DNA from: Conoideocrella luteorostrata
Lineage: Eukaryota > Ascomycota > Sordariomycetes > Hypocreales > Clavicipitaceae
Direction of reading: 5' to 3'
Length of the DNA: 64,000 nucleotides
Assembly (NCBI GenBank): GCA_032433595.1
Contig: JASWJB010000047.1
Location: forward strand, 1 to 64,000
The notes under the pieces were generated by a model. It saw only the letters and a program-made list of their open reading frames with translations. It ran no database searches and was not told the origin of the DNA. The position numbers and the translations under genes are program-made. Positions 10,490 to 22,151 of this stretch are shown one piece after another (the first letter of the stretch is position 1; each line of letters begins with the position of its first letter).

Positions 10490-12027
10490 ATGCCCGGCAA
10501 GATCCGCACTGCACAATCCGTGTCGTTTGACGTTTCAGCGGCAGAGCAGCCCGGGCTACACAACCGATGGCACCCAGATAGTATGTTGGAAGCCGTCAAT
10601 AAGCAACCCTTTCACGCGTGAACCAAAACAAACAGGAAGAAGAAATATTGACACCAAGCTTCACATAGTTCCTTCCATCGCTACGGTGAAGCGCGGCGAA
10701 ACTGTAAAGATTGAATGCCTAGACTGGACGGGCGGCCAGATTGGAAACAATGATAGTGCGGACGACGTCCGTACCGTTGATCTCACCAAGGTTCACTACC
10801 TCACAGGCCCCTTCGAGATCGAGGGCGCTGAGCCTGGTGACCTTCTCGTCGTCAACATCACGGACATCCAGCCGTTCGATCACTCACCCTGGGGCTTCAC
10901 CGGCGTGTTTGACCGTAGAAATGGCGGCGGATTCCTCGACAGGCACTATCCTCGCGCTGCAAAAGCCATTTGGGACTTTGACGGCATCTACTGTTCCAGC
11001 CGACACATTCCCGGAGTGAGATTCGCGGGACTAATTCACCCAGGGATTCTAGGCTGCGCACCGTCTCCCGCGCTGTTGGACGAATGGAATCGTCGCGAGG
11101 CTGAACTGATTACTGTCTGTGCCCAGTCGATGCCGGATCAGATTGTCGCCCAACCACCAAATGAGATGAATGCCCATGCAGGCAAGGCTGACGAGAATCT
11201 CAAAGCGAAGATTGCTCGTGAGGGAGCGAGAACCATCCCCGGAAGACCGGAGCATGGCGGCAATGTTGACATTAATAATATTTCTAGGGGATCTACCACC
11301 TATCTTCCTGTTCATGTTCCTGGGGCCAAATTTTCCGTGGGCGATTTGCACTTCAGCCAGGGCGATGGCGAAATCAGCTTCTGTGGTGCCATTGAAATGG
11401 TAACAACCCCTTTCCCGATGGTCTTCCCTTTTAGTTTTTTATCGTTACTTAGCCGCATGTTTAGTGCCGTTTAGTTTGGCTTGGTTTTTGTTGGTTGTCT
11501 TCAACTTGTGCTAATCATGGTTGGATAGGCTGGCATTATCACCATCAAGTTTGATCTTATAAAGAATGGTATGAAGGAGCGAGGTATCCCCAGCCCCGTA
11601 TTTCGGCCGGGAGATGTTCAGCAACTCTTTGGCCCCTCTCGATACTTGACCTTTGAAGGGTTCTCGGTCGATGAATCCGGGAAACAGCACTTCATGGACG
11701 CTACAGTTGCGTACCGCCAAGCATGTCTTCGGGCCATCGAATACCTCAAGCAGTTTGGTACGTTTGAACGAAGCGTCTCCTCGTTAGCAGTAAAGAATAA
11801 AGCATCACTGACCTTGCGATATGTGTTGGTGTTCAGGCTATTCTGGAGAGCAAGCATACTTGCTTCTGTCTTGCGCGCCAATCAAAGGCTCAATTGCTGG
11901 AATTGTCGATATTCCGAACGCGTGCACCACACTGGGATTGCCCCTGGATGTGTTTGAATTTGACATATCTGTTGAAGCAGAAAGGGTGAAGAGAGATCTG
12001 GGGGCGTGTCCCGTGTCTGCAGAATGA
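10490..12027 (+). CDS. formamidase (FmdA/AmdA acetamidase-formamidase family)
   Basis: CDS join(10490..10580,10636..11399,11529..11757,11837..12027), 424 aa, the usual length of fungal formamidases. It should hydrolyse formamide to formate and ammonia, probably in the cytosol, for nitrogen scavenging. Family landmarks are an N-terminal HNRWHPD motif split by intron 1, ECLDWTGGQIGNNDSADDV, GPFEIEGAEPGDLLVVNI, GGNVDINNISRGS and the late GYSGEQAYLLLSCAPI..DIPNAC stretch. These are diagnostic for FmdA_AmdA. All four splice junctions keep frame. The start ATG follows a pyrimidine-rich leader and gives MPGKIRTAQSVSF, which resembles known N-termini. A true amide specificity (formamide versus acetamide) cannot be decided from sequence. 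Confidence 0.93.
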
Positions 12028-12627
12028 TATGATGTATGTGCTGCCCTCGCAAGGTTCCGATGACATGTAACTATGGCAATGACAGGTGCGGTACCGCACG
12101 AAGGCTGCCCATAATACACGTGTGTCTCACTTGACTCTGAATGTTTACCGATCCAAGCCAGTACAATAATGCAATGATAAAAATGCTCTATGGTGGGAGG
12201 GTGGGCAGAAGCGATCGATGTCTCCAGCCCCCAGCCAGCCTCCTTGGCAATTCAGTATTACTTCAAATGCTTCCCTATAAGAGCCCCGAGATGCGCCAAT
12301 TCCGCCCCCAATTTGTCCAGTAAGTTCAGTTCTTAGTGCGCTTTTACAGGGTCTTCCCTCCCTGTGGGACCTCTCAGCGGCGTTCCTTAGAATTGTCCGC
12401 CAATCGAACCGTATGTGCCGAGTTTGTCCACCAATGGCATCCCCGGGTTCGATAATAATCCCATCAACCAACCTTCGCCGGCACAGCGCAACAGCTGAAA
12501 GCCAAGCCCTAATTTACGATGACAATGCTCATAATCTATAGTCATACAGAACCTTCACCCTTTCACATTTTCGTCGAGGACATGAATTTTGGCAAATTGG
12601 AAGCTTCTTTCACGCATTGCCTCCACG
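12028..12627. other. intergenic region upstream of the PL8 gene
   Basis: It holds the formamidase 3' flank and the PL8 promoter. Short open frames here show no family signal or start context. Nothing else was recognised. Confidence 0.5.
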
Positions 12628-15531
12628 ATGCGGAAACTCTTTGCATATGTTGCTTTGGCCGGCCTGGGCAGCGTCTTGCCAGGCGTATATGCGGCAGCCA
12701 GAGATGACGAGCTGAACCTGATCTCCAAGCGTCGCATCGCTGATATGGCGCAGTTCCCAGATGCGACGTGGTTCACCCAGATCCCAACTTGGCTGAAAAG
12801 CCAGAAATATGATGGCACCTGGGCTGATGTTAATTATCTGTCGGGATGTTCGGCTCGTACGTTGTGGTCCTTCCCCAAAACGCGTCTTTCCCATCTCTCA
12901 AAGGGGATTGACTGAATGAAATCAACTCCATGACCACGATTCGGTCACGCTTACTTTGAAAGTATTTCAACTGACTCGTAAGCAATAGAACGAGCTAATT
13001 GGCCAATCCAAGGCCACTGGAACCGACTCATCACCTTCGCAGCGGCCTGGTCAGGAGCTAACCCAGCCGTGGCCCAGAACTGGACAAGGAGCGATGAACT
13101 TTTGAAGGCAATATCCAAAGGCTTGGATTACTGGTTCAATAACGACTATGAACCTGCCGACTGTATGGGTAATGGTGGTCAGAGGTCCGTATTAGTGCGT
13201 AATGCCTATTCCTTCGCTGGGAAGCTGACTTTATTTAGTACCGGCGGATGCCCTTGTGGAACACCCGGCTTGTGGAATACCGTATGCGTCGCCAGCAATG
13301 CAATGTGAGATTGAAGTACGAACACAGCTGATTTTATACAGAATTGGTACGGCCAAGCTATCCTGATTCCTCAGCTCTGCGCAAGCACTTGCATGCTCTT
13401 GAAGAACGCGAACTTGACGACGAGTCAGAAAGCTGGTTGTGAGCGCATCCCTCGCAGGGCATATGACCTGAGGGACGGCGTGTATGGCACTGGCGGTCGC
13501 ATGACTGGAGCTAATGTAGGATTTCCGGTGATTTGTATGGCGGAGATAACGGGAATGCTCACAAATTCGTTGTAGGCCGTGCTCGTGATGCAAAATTCAG
13601 CCAGCTTGGCATTGTATACCAACAACGCCGCCATGCTGCAGGACGTCTTTACCAGAGCCATGTCTGTCATCACGGTAAGTGTTGTATTGAAACCGAGCGA
13701 AGCGTTATTCCTCGGCTAATCCGGTGTAGTTCGCCGATAAGCCAATGGAGGATGGCATTCATAGGGACGGCACGTTTCTGCAACATGCAGGAATCCTGTA
13801 TAACGGCAATTACGGGAAAGACTTGGTATGTTTGTGCATACAGCAGCAACAAAAGAAGGACCGAAGTACACTTTACTAATGCTAAATCCAGTTCAATGCC
13901 TTTATTCAATTAGAAAGCGAGGCTATCGGTACCTCTTTCGCAGCTGGAAATAGTACGCGGGGGGCTGTTGCCGCTCAGGTCAGAGGCAATGAATGGATGA
14001 TATTTGTTGATGAAAACACAAAGCAGCAATACTGGGACTTTGTAAGATGGTTTTACGACCCTCGGCTAATTGTGGCTCTGCTTCAACAAATATCTGACTG
14101 TATTTTCTAGAATGCTATCGGCAGGTTTGTTGCGTTCCCGACGCGAGACCTCCAAGCCAATGCCGATATCAACTTCAATGTGACTAAGCTCGCCGCGGCT
14201 GTTGCTGACTTCGCTGGTCCAAGCAATGTCAACGACACCATTAGGCGATTGCAGTCAAACGGAACTGACAAGCTGGTTGGCAACAAGGGCTTCTGGGCCA
14301 GCGATTACATGGTACGTTAGAACGGCGCGTTTCGCAGCAAACGATGCGGATAGCTCTGACTGTGCATTAGGTGCATCGAACCAAGTCTTTTATGATTGGC
14401 AACAAATTGCTATCCAGCAGATCGCGCAACACAGAGGCTGTTAATTCCGCCAACCCGTATGGGTACCACTTGGGCCAAGGCACTTTGTTTACATATGTTG
14501 AAGGTAATGAGTACAAAGATATCATGGGCGCGTGGGACTGGAACTTAATTCCCGGAACAACGACTCTCCTGAAAAGGCCAACGCTCTCTGCCAAAGCATC
14601 AGCAAATATCGGAAAGAAAGACTTCGTTGGCGTAGTCAGCGACGGCAAGGTCGGATCCGCAGTTGAGGACTACATCGATCCTCTTGACGGGACCATTTCC
14701 TACCGCAAAGCGTGGTTTTATCAAGATGACTTTGTCTTGGTGGTGACGTCTGATATTAAGAAGAACGCCTCGGACACACCCGTCATCACTGTGTTGGAAA
14801 ATCGAGCGACCCACAACGGGAACATCTGGGTTGATGGTCGAAATGTCCAAGCCGAGGAAGGAAAATCGCTTGAGGGGAAAACTCTGTTTTACGGAGGAAA
14901 TGGATACCTTTCATACGACCAGTCCTTCGATCTCACTCTATTCGAAGGCAATAGAAGCGGTAATTGGTCCGAGATATCAACGTCCACAGCTGGAATCAGC
15001 ACTGCGTCACTGTTCTCCGCATACACCACTATCAAGGACAAGACTTTCTCCTACGCATTCTTCCCAGCGTCAAGCCGTGCTACACTCGCCAAGGAGCTAG
15101 ATAGCCCGACCGTCAAACCTATTGTAAAGAACGGAATCAGTGGCGCTATCGGATCTGACAGGCTGAGTTTGGTATTCTGGCCGGGAGGCGAAGAGAGTAT
15201 TACGCTCAAGCTCAGAGATATTGGCTGGGATAATTCAGGCTCAGTTACTATCACTTCCTCTCAGCCTGCAGCATATCTTTTTGCCGGAAAATGCAAGCGA
15301 GCAGGCAAGGGTATAACGCTAGTTGTTACTCTGTCAGATCCGAGCCAGAAAGCTATGTCGGCTTCATTCTCTCTCAAGTTTGAGGGGGCAAAGGCCTCTT
15401 TGAGTGCGTCGGGGGTGAAAGACGGTCGGTCTGGCAGCGAGCCCGAGGTAGAGTACAGTGTGGACCTGCCGAGTGGCGGCATGGCAGGGTCGTCAATATC
15501 ACGAAAGATGTATCTTGAACTCACAGGCTAG
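12628..15531 (+). CDS. secreted polysaccharide lyase family 8 (hyaluronate/chondroitin/xanthan lyase-like)
   Basis: CDS join(12628..12856,12989..13184,13239..13281,13342..13515,13576..13674,13730..13825,13892..14041,14111..14311,14371..15531), 782 aa, matching the 750-800 aa of PL8 enzymes. A signal peptide (MRKLFAYVALAGLGSVLPGVYA) directs secretion. The N-terminal half is the alpha-toroid: SGCSAQRANWP, a LDYWFNNDY region, CPCGTPGLWNTNWYGQ. The catalytic centre is visible as Asn214 (RMTGAN), His266 and Tyr275 (DGTFLQH..Y..NYG), with the same nine-residue His-Tyr spacing as bacterial hyaluronate lyase. The C-terminal half is the beta-sandwich region. It cleaves acidic polysaccharides by beta-elimination; the actual substrate is unknown. 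Intron 2 (54 bp) is a multiple of three and open, so it could be mistaken for coding; its donor is the weaker GTCCGT. The Zn2Cys6 regulator downstream is a possible partner. Confidence 0.9.
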
Positions 15532-15756
15532 CGCTATCAACAACCAAAATTACATGATATGATGCAAAACTTGAGATTAAATATCTTAGTATCCGGAGGG
15601 AACTTATTATTTTTAGCTGCAAACCACAAACTATGACTGTTTGTGGTTCGCGATTGCTGCTTCTATGCCAATTGCTCTTATCTATCTAGAGCCCCTCCTT
15701 CTCGTCATCAGGAGCAAACTTTGGCCTGTCCTTGTCACCTTTGTCATTCATCATCT

Positions 15757-17466
15757 TTAATCTTTACTATCGTCCATATCTGCCCAGAGGCCAAAATTTC
15801 TGTTTGATACGTCTCCTATTCTCCGAAGGCACCAAGACTGTCTCTCTTTCATGTCGAAAATGCCATAGCAGACAGCTGCACATCTCAAAGGCATCATGAC
15901 AAACTGCATGCCGAGGACCGTGCTGAACGTTTTGAAAAAGTGCAGTGAGAGTATGCAGCAACTATCCGCAATGGAAATCGTGCATTTTCGGTATTCCTCA
16001 TCTAGCCACGGCGACTTATCTGCGTCTGACGCAGACTCAAGTTCCAGCGTTCTGATGGCCGATTCAAAAGTGACCAGCTTGGCTATCCAGAAAGCGAACA
16101 GTTTCTGGCCGTTCGAGAAGTTGGGCACCACGAATTCGGGTACTGTGTAGGGCGGCTTTGGCTGTGCTTCTATTCCGCCGATTACGCGATGCAGTGGTCC
16201 GAGTCTGGTGGTGAGGTCACCGTACCAGTCGTCTAAAGCTGTGTTCACGTACCGACACGTGCGTAGCAGAAGCGCTGGGTTGTCGGTCTTCATGCTTCCT
16301 ACGCTATGGCCGTTTGCTAGCTGTTTGCGGGCATACACCAAGGTGGGCACTTGGACAAATATGTCGAGGAGATGGTGATAATCGTCTTTGGGGATCTTTT
16401 GCCACGGTATAGTTTTCCATTTGGAGCTGGCTAAGAATGTGGGGACTTCCTCAAAGATCGACCGTGCAATCTGCTAGACGTTAGAATATGTACGTGAGCT
16501 GTTTACGGGGATCTTTGCCAGGGGTGGTCGGCAATCTAGTTATAACTTACCAGCGATGCCCGTCCTGAGAGCAGGGTCAAGTGAAGAGGGTTGTCCTGGA
16601 ACGCTTCGGGGCCGGCTTGTTGTATGAACATGGCGATTCCTTTTGCGTGGCTCACGAATCCGTTTACTCCAGAAAGGGAAATGGACTAGTTGCAACAAGG
16701 CAGAATTAGGGACAGGGCTTTTTAGTAAGGCGAGGAAGCATCTAGAATCGTGCAATGTCCTTCAAATCTCGCAGTGCTTACCTCGAATATCTGCAACAAC
16801 ATGGTTGCCAGCAGATATTGTATCCACTCCGATTTTGGCCTCGGCCTGTCAATCATGGATCTCAAATCTAGCAATGCCCGACCATAGTATCTTCTAGCCG
16901 CAACCTTTGTGTCTTCGTTCTTGGTCCGTTGGCCCATCATCATGGTCGACAAGGCGCGGATAGCCAGCTCAACCACCCGCGGCTGATGTGAAGTGTTGGG
17001 CACCATCGGCAGCCATTTCGAAGTATATTGTTCTTGATGCGGCAGGTACAGCGATAGGAACTTGCTATACAGGTCGGCAACATTCTGGGTAGCTCCCTCC
17101 GGGCTCGTAGGAACCGTTACCTTCCGCACACGGGTACCTGTTCCCTGCACAGTATCACTACGGACCGGCGCTCGTCTCGGTTCAGGAACGGCAGTACCCG
17201 TATCATGAATGACAAAAACAAGGTCTCGCTGGTAGGTACATGACAGTCCTTTCTTGAGGCACGGCCCACAAGCCGGTTGTTGGTAGTCGCACTAATAAGC
17301 AAGGTAACACACAGCCGACAAGTTAGCTCCGCTTCTGCAAGTTTAATATTGCTCTGGGTCGAGCTCTGGGGTCCATTCAATCTCAATTTGAGAGTTTGAA
17401 ACATACCTTGATCTTCTTACGTCGGCAGTGATTGCAGCGAGGTTTCGTTATCGGGCGGGGCACCAT
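15757..17466 (-). CDS. Zn2Cys6 transcription factor
   Basis: CDS complement(join(15757..16470,16551..16685,16782..17291,17407..17466)), 472 aa. The N-terminus carries a perfect fungal zinc cluster: CNHCRRKKIK then C..C.PC..C with CX2CX6CX6CX2CX6C spacing, interrupted by intron 1 exactly after KIK. The remainder is a fungal-specific regulator region with helical repeats (AIRALSTMMMGQ, SEWIQYLLATMLLQIFE, GFVSHAKGIAMFIQQAGPE). It is nuclear and binds DNA. It lies tail to tail with the PL8 lyase gene, 225 bp apart, so control of PL8 or formamidase is possible but unproven. Splice sites are canonical (GTATGT, GTAAGC, GTAAGT) and every junction keeps frame. Confidence 0.9.
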
Positions 17467-17994
17467 TGTCGGCCGCCGTCACACTGGCTGCAGATCTGAA
17501 TGCGGAAGACAAATGCGACGACAGACGATTAAGAAGGATGACGCGGAGGGGGGTTGGAATTGGTGGCGTAGACGCGGGTCGAATCAAACGGGATTGGCCT
17601 CTCGATGGGCTTTGGCCAGGCTTGGGCCGAGACGAGAGAGAGATATACATGCTTTCTGGGCCAAAAGTTAAGAACCTGATATGATCTGCAGCCCAGACAC
17701 TATGGATCAAGGCACCGCTTCTTGGCGGTTCTTGGCTGATGCTTAATTTGAGGACTCGGATTCCATATTTACTCCGTGTTACATGAGCCCCGTTGATTAT
17801 ATCGGCCGAGAAATAGAGCCTTGCGTATCCTGCGCGTTTCTTTGTTCAACCCATGTGTGAGGTAACTCGTCGTAGACTGTGCACATCGTGATCGAAACTT
17901 ACGTCCGTTTTAGGCATGACCATAACTTCGCCCACCCTGAAGTCGGCCACAACCGGTAGTCGGCCACGTTTACACCTATTTTATGTGTTTGAAT

Positions 17995-18065
17995 TTTTTT
18001 TATCCCTTATAGACTTCTCTTATAAAAAAGTGCACTAAATGCTAGCTATACCCTGCGGGAGAATA
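17995..18065 (+). repeat. extra partial terminus of the dispersed repeat
   Basis: The sequence ccttatagacttctcttataaaaaagtg.. followed by taccctgcgggagaat resembles the outer 70 bp of the element that begins 100 bp further right. It is a tandem or nested terminal fragment. Confidence 0.5.
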
Positions 18066-18094
18066 CTAACCAATAATAGTAGTATATAATTTTT

Positions 18095-18690
18095 ATTTTT
18101 TATTCTTTATTATCCCTAATAGACTTATCTTATAATAGAAAAACATATTAAATGCCGGCCATACCCTGCCGGAGAACACTGACCAGCAGGACCAGGTCAA
18201 AGTAACGAACTTGCGAATATGCGTAGCAACGTGCGGCGTCGTGTGGCGCCACGCGAAAAACATATCGTAGCGTCCGAGGTAATTCTGTGCAGTTAACTCA
18301 GATATAAGCATTCACCACAATCCACAATCCACAAATTTATCTCAAGTACCGGCGCATCCATCCTCAGTAGACATAGTATACATCACTTGCTAATTTATAG
18401 CTACTAATGTGATGCCAATCCAAAGCTGGCCAAAGGACGAGGCTTGCGCGCTTTACCAGTGATAAACAGTAGAGCAGTTCTATCTCGTGCCCTGAATTTG
18501 CAAGCTGCTGCGGCGAACATAGTCACGAGCGTAAGCACGAACCTTCTTGTTAGTTGTGTTGATCATTGATTGTGCAGCCGCACTATTCATCCTACAGATC
18601 TAACTCACACGCCGCCGCACGCTGCCACACCACAACGTACATCCGCAAGCGGATTGCTGTGACCTGGTACTCCAAATAGTGGCCGACGTT
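18095..18690. repeat. dispersed inverted-repeat element, copy A
   Basis: The left arm contains tagacttatcttataa, ccctgccggagaac, gtgcggcgtcgtgtggc and ccacaatccacaaatttatctcaag. These appear as the reverse complement in copy C (49570-50055). The right arm contains gcaagctgctgcggcgaac, catagtcacgagcgtaagc and acgccgccgcacgctgcc, shared with copies B and C. The right outer end looks truncated. No coding capacity is visible. It is probably a non-autonomous foldback or MITE-like element. Confidence 0.7.
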
Positions 18691-21600
18691 TACTATCTGA
18701 CCAATCAAAGCGTCGTCAGCTTGTTGCATAATGCTTGCACATCAATTTGTGCAATATGTACGGAATAGATGAAATCTCCAGTATCGAATGAGGCTATTCA
18801 CATCTAAAAACAGCCGTGGACAGTGAACGGTGATGAAATGGGAAGAATAGCATCACCAGAAGAGAAGCAAGCAGCCCTGCGGAGCATGAATGGGCTGCAT
18901 ATTAAGTATATTGCATAATATTTATCCGTAACGGCGTTGTTGAATTGTTTGGCTTTTTCACTCTTACCCATCTACCCGTACCCCCGGACCCTACGGGAAC
19001 TCAAAAACTCCATGACCGAGCAATTGAATCGGACACTTTCTGTTCGCCGTTCATTAAGTGGGCGGACTGTTTTCCGCCGGGCGTCTGACAGTACATTACC
19101 TTGTGGATTAGTTCCCGCCGACAAGCCCTGTTCTCAAACTGCAACTCGACAGCCAGTTTTGTCCGGATCGACAGCACATACTAGTATCGAAACAACAGTG
19201 GGTGGGTGAGCGAGGACGAAGCAATCCGCTCCCCGCCCTCAGCCCCCAGCCCCCAGCCCCCAGCCTTGTTTCTCTGCTGTGGTGCGTCATCGTGTGTTGC
19301 GCAGGGTGGAGGTGAGGGATGTTGTTTTCTTTCGGCCGGGGGGCTCACCCAACACCTCACGCGACAAGCAATGACGACATTCTGGCGCCGACCGGTGACT
19401 GTCCGAGTAATGGATTTGCCCATGTCAACTATCAAACTAGTTAGATCCCGGTTCAAATGGATGAATATGCTGGCTGACTGCGCTGGCTGGACCTGCAGGC
19501 ACAAAAATGATTGAAATTTGCGACTCTTTATTTTCGCGGAGCGGAACAGCGCGGGAGGAAATCGTGCGCAAGGGAGCAAGGCAAATTAAATTAATTAACA
19601 GAAATGACTGACTTACAAAAAGTCCCTTTGACAAGTTCTACTCAGTCCCTCATACAGGAATAGAGTCCGTCCAAGACCTTTTGTTTCATTTTTGACTCGC
19701 AAACTACGGAGTAGGACAGGATATTGGAATCGGCTGATGTGGCTGGCGCATCTACCACCACCTTCGCACGACGAACTGGATCAGCATGGCGCGTCATGAG
19801 CCAGTACTGCTATCCAGTCCTGCTAGCCCTCTATCAGGATTGCGACGATTGAATGATCCCATTCTGCATACTTTGAGGTGCCGACTCATGCGTAACAGCT
19901 GTTGGGTCGATGTCGGATTACGCCTCATCACTGATCGCGATGACCGGCGACATGGCTGCATACAATATGCATTCAGGGCCGATCATATCTACACGCGGAA
20001 CAAGTGCTGTGTGAGAGTTAGAAAGCAAGCATTGAACTAGGGACGGTTGTGTTGTACAATCTTGTAGGCGAGCTGTCTAAAACTTGTCAAACACCCAGAC
20101 CGTTGGTTCCCGCAACTGTCTGGATAGAGGAACCACAAAAAAAGGTCATGATTGGATTTGGGTTTTTGCCCGCGATGGCGATGCGACTTTGTCTCGCGGT
20201 GTCCCATAATAGGGAAACCTGACCCTGAACTCTAATACCACCTCATGCTTCCACTACTTCACACGGGAGATTCGGAGAGTTTTCTCGAACTTTGCGACAA
20301 CATGGATAAAGAGTTCCAAGAAGTGCCTCGACACCGCCACAGCCAACCGGATGACGGACAGGTCACTAAAATCACAGCCCAGCGCTGAGGTGGCTGGCAG
20401 GACGCATCAAATCGAAGGAGCATCGTGTTTTGCTCCGTAATAAACTCCGTAATGCGTCATGGACGACTCCATCTGCAGCAGGCAGAAGCTTTTTCAGCAA
20501 ATTTCCATGAACTACCGGCGCGCCACCCCTGCGACGCCGTGGGGCCCGGAGCACCGTGAGAGCCAATGGACATGGAGAGCATGGTAGGAAGGGCAATGGC
20601 GCATCCTCCATGCTTCAGAAGATGCGTGGATGCCAAGAAGGTGCCCGCGAGGGCACAAAGGAGCACTGTATGGTGTGGCGCGGGCTTGCGGACCGATCGC
20701 AGGTGAACCTTGCTAGTGCTGTGCGAAATGCCGCGATCCGGGCGCACGATGTCATAATGGCCATTTGACGTTGGTGGCCGAAGGACTGTCGTTGCTCTGC
20801 AGCATTGTGTAATGCGAGCGGTAGACAGCGGTGGCAGTATCAATTCAATGTCGGACGCTCTAGCAGCCTGGTCCTCCCCTCTTCGTCGTGTTGGGAAGTC
20901 AAGAACTCCAGATTGCTAAGATAAACCGCAGATAAGCACGGGGGTTGAAATGTAGTATCGGGTGCTTGGGTAGGAGATTGCAACTTCTCACTTATCAGTT
21001 AAATCGCAATATAAGTGAGCAAGCCCCCATACAATGCCATAAAATATACCCCAGCGGTCTACTGCCGCGCGAATAGCAATTCTCAAACAGAGTACTCCGT
21101 AGTATTTCACGCATAGTTGCCATTTACTACTCAAAAGTGGATTGTATGCACTGATGAGCTGTCTGTCGCATGTCTCATGCTGCAAGTGACAATTGCGACG
21201 GGGGCGGGAAGTAAAAGAATAGAATTCAAGACCATGACTGGTGCGCCTTTATTTTCAATCTCACTTGGTAGCCTGGGTTGCGCATATTTGGCCGGAAATG
21301 CCAACTCGTGAGACATTGACTTGCCTTGTGGCCGCAGACGGACAGCCAAAGGGCAAGAACGATGCGGCGCCAGGTCAGATCCGCCCCACTTGCTTTGCGA
21401 AAGCCATCCACGCAAAGGAAGGAGGGAGGGAAGGGGTTTAGACGTTTATACGAGAGCAGATAGCTTGTCTCGGACGAGAACAGACACCCAACAACAAAGA
21501 GGCGGCTCAATAGCAAGCCGTCAAGCCAAGTCAAGTGAAGTCAATTGTTGCCAGGGATACTCTGCTGGATGAATTCCTGCCAGCCTGTTAGCACGACGTC

Positions 21601-22151
21601 TGCAACTCCAGCACGTCCCACGTCGCACGTCCCCTATCTTCCCCAGAGGCTAACATCAATCAATCAATGGGCAGTGGATGGGAAGACGCGGTCAGGCCGA
21701 GGAAGGATGCAACATGACGATCCCCAGACCTGGGACCATGCCGTCGACGCACCCCACAACCTGAACGACAATGTGATGTCAAATATGCTGCCGCGAGCAG
21801 AAGTGATTGCATTGTGAACCCTGCTTGGTGGGTCCTCCGGACGCTTTGGCTTAGACCCGACTTTGCTCCGTCGTGGGAAATCCGTAAGGTTATGCCAGGC
21901 GTCGACTAACTGCTTGCTGCTTTGGATGGGATTGGGTTTTCTTTAAAAACCGCTGTGTTGCCCACTCTTTCAACTTCTGTGTTTGTGTTTGCTTCGTCTT
22001 TGTTTCTCATCACTCTTCCCCACACCCATCCCCCCTCCTCTCCATATAATCAGTACAGAATTAAGTACCTCGTCCACTGGTCCATGTCCAGCATAGAGGC
22101 TACCTTAACTTGTCTGGCCACCGGGGGTAGAACACTCACAGGGCATACAAA

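Larger units (their letters stand above)
17467..22151. other. gene-poor 4.7 kb region with repeat element A
   Basis: I found no supportable gene. Contents are AT-rich DNA around 17950-18130, the dispersed inverted-repeat element at 18095-18690, a few TACGGAGTA words (near 19707 and 21094), and the MFS promoter and leader at the right end (pyrimidine-rich 21950-22040). Open frames near 19181-19579, 20372-20843 and 21131-21534 overlap on both strands with no recognisable product. Confidence 0.5.
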
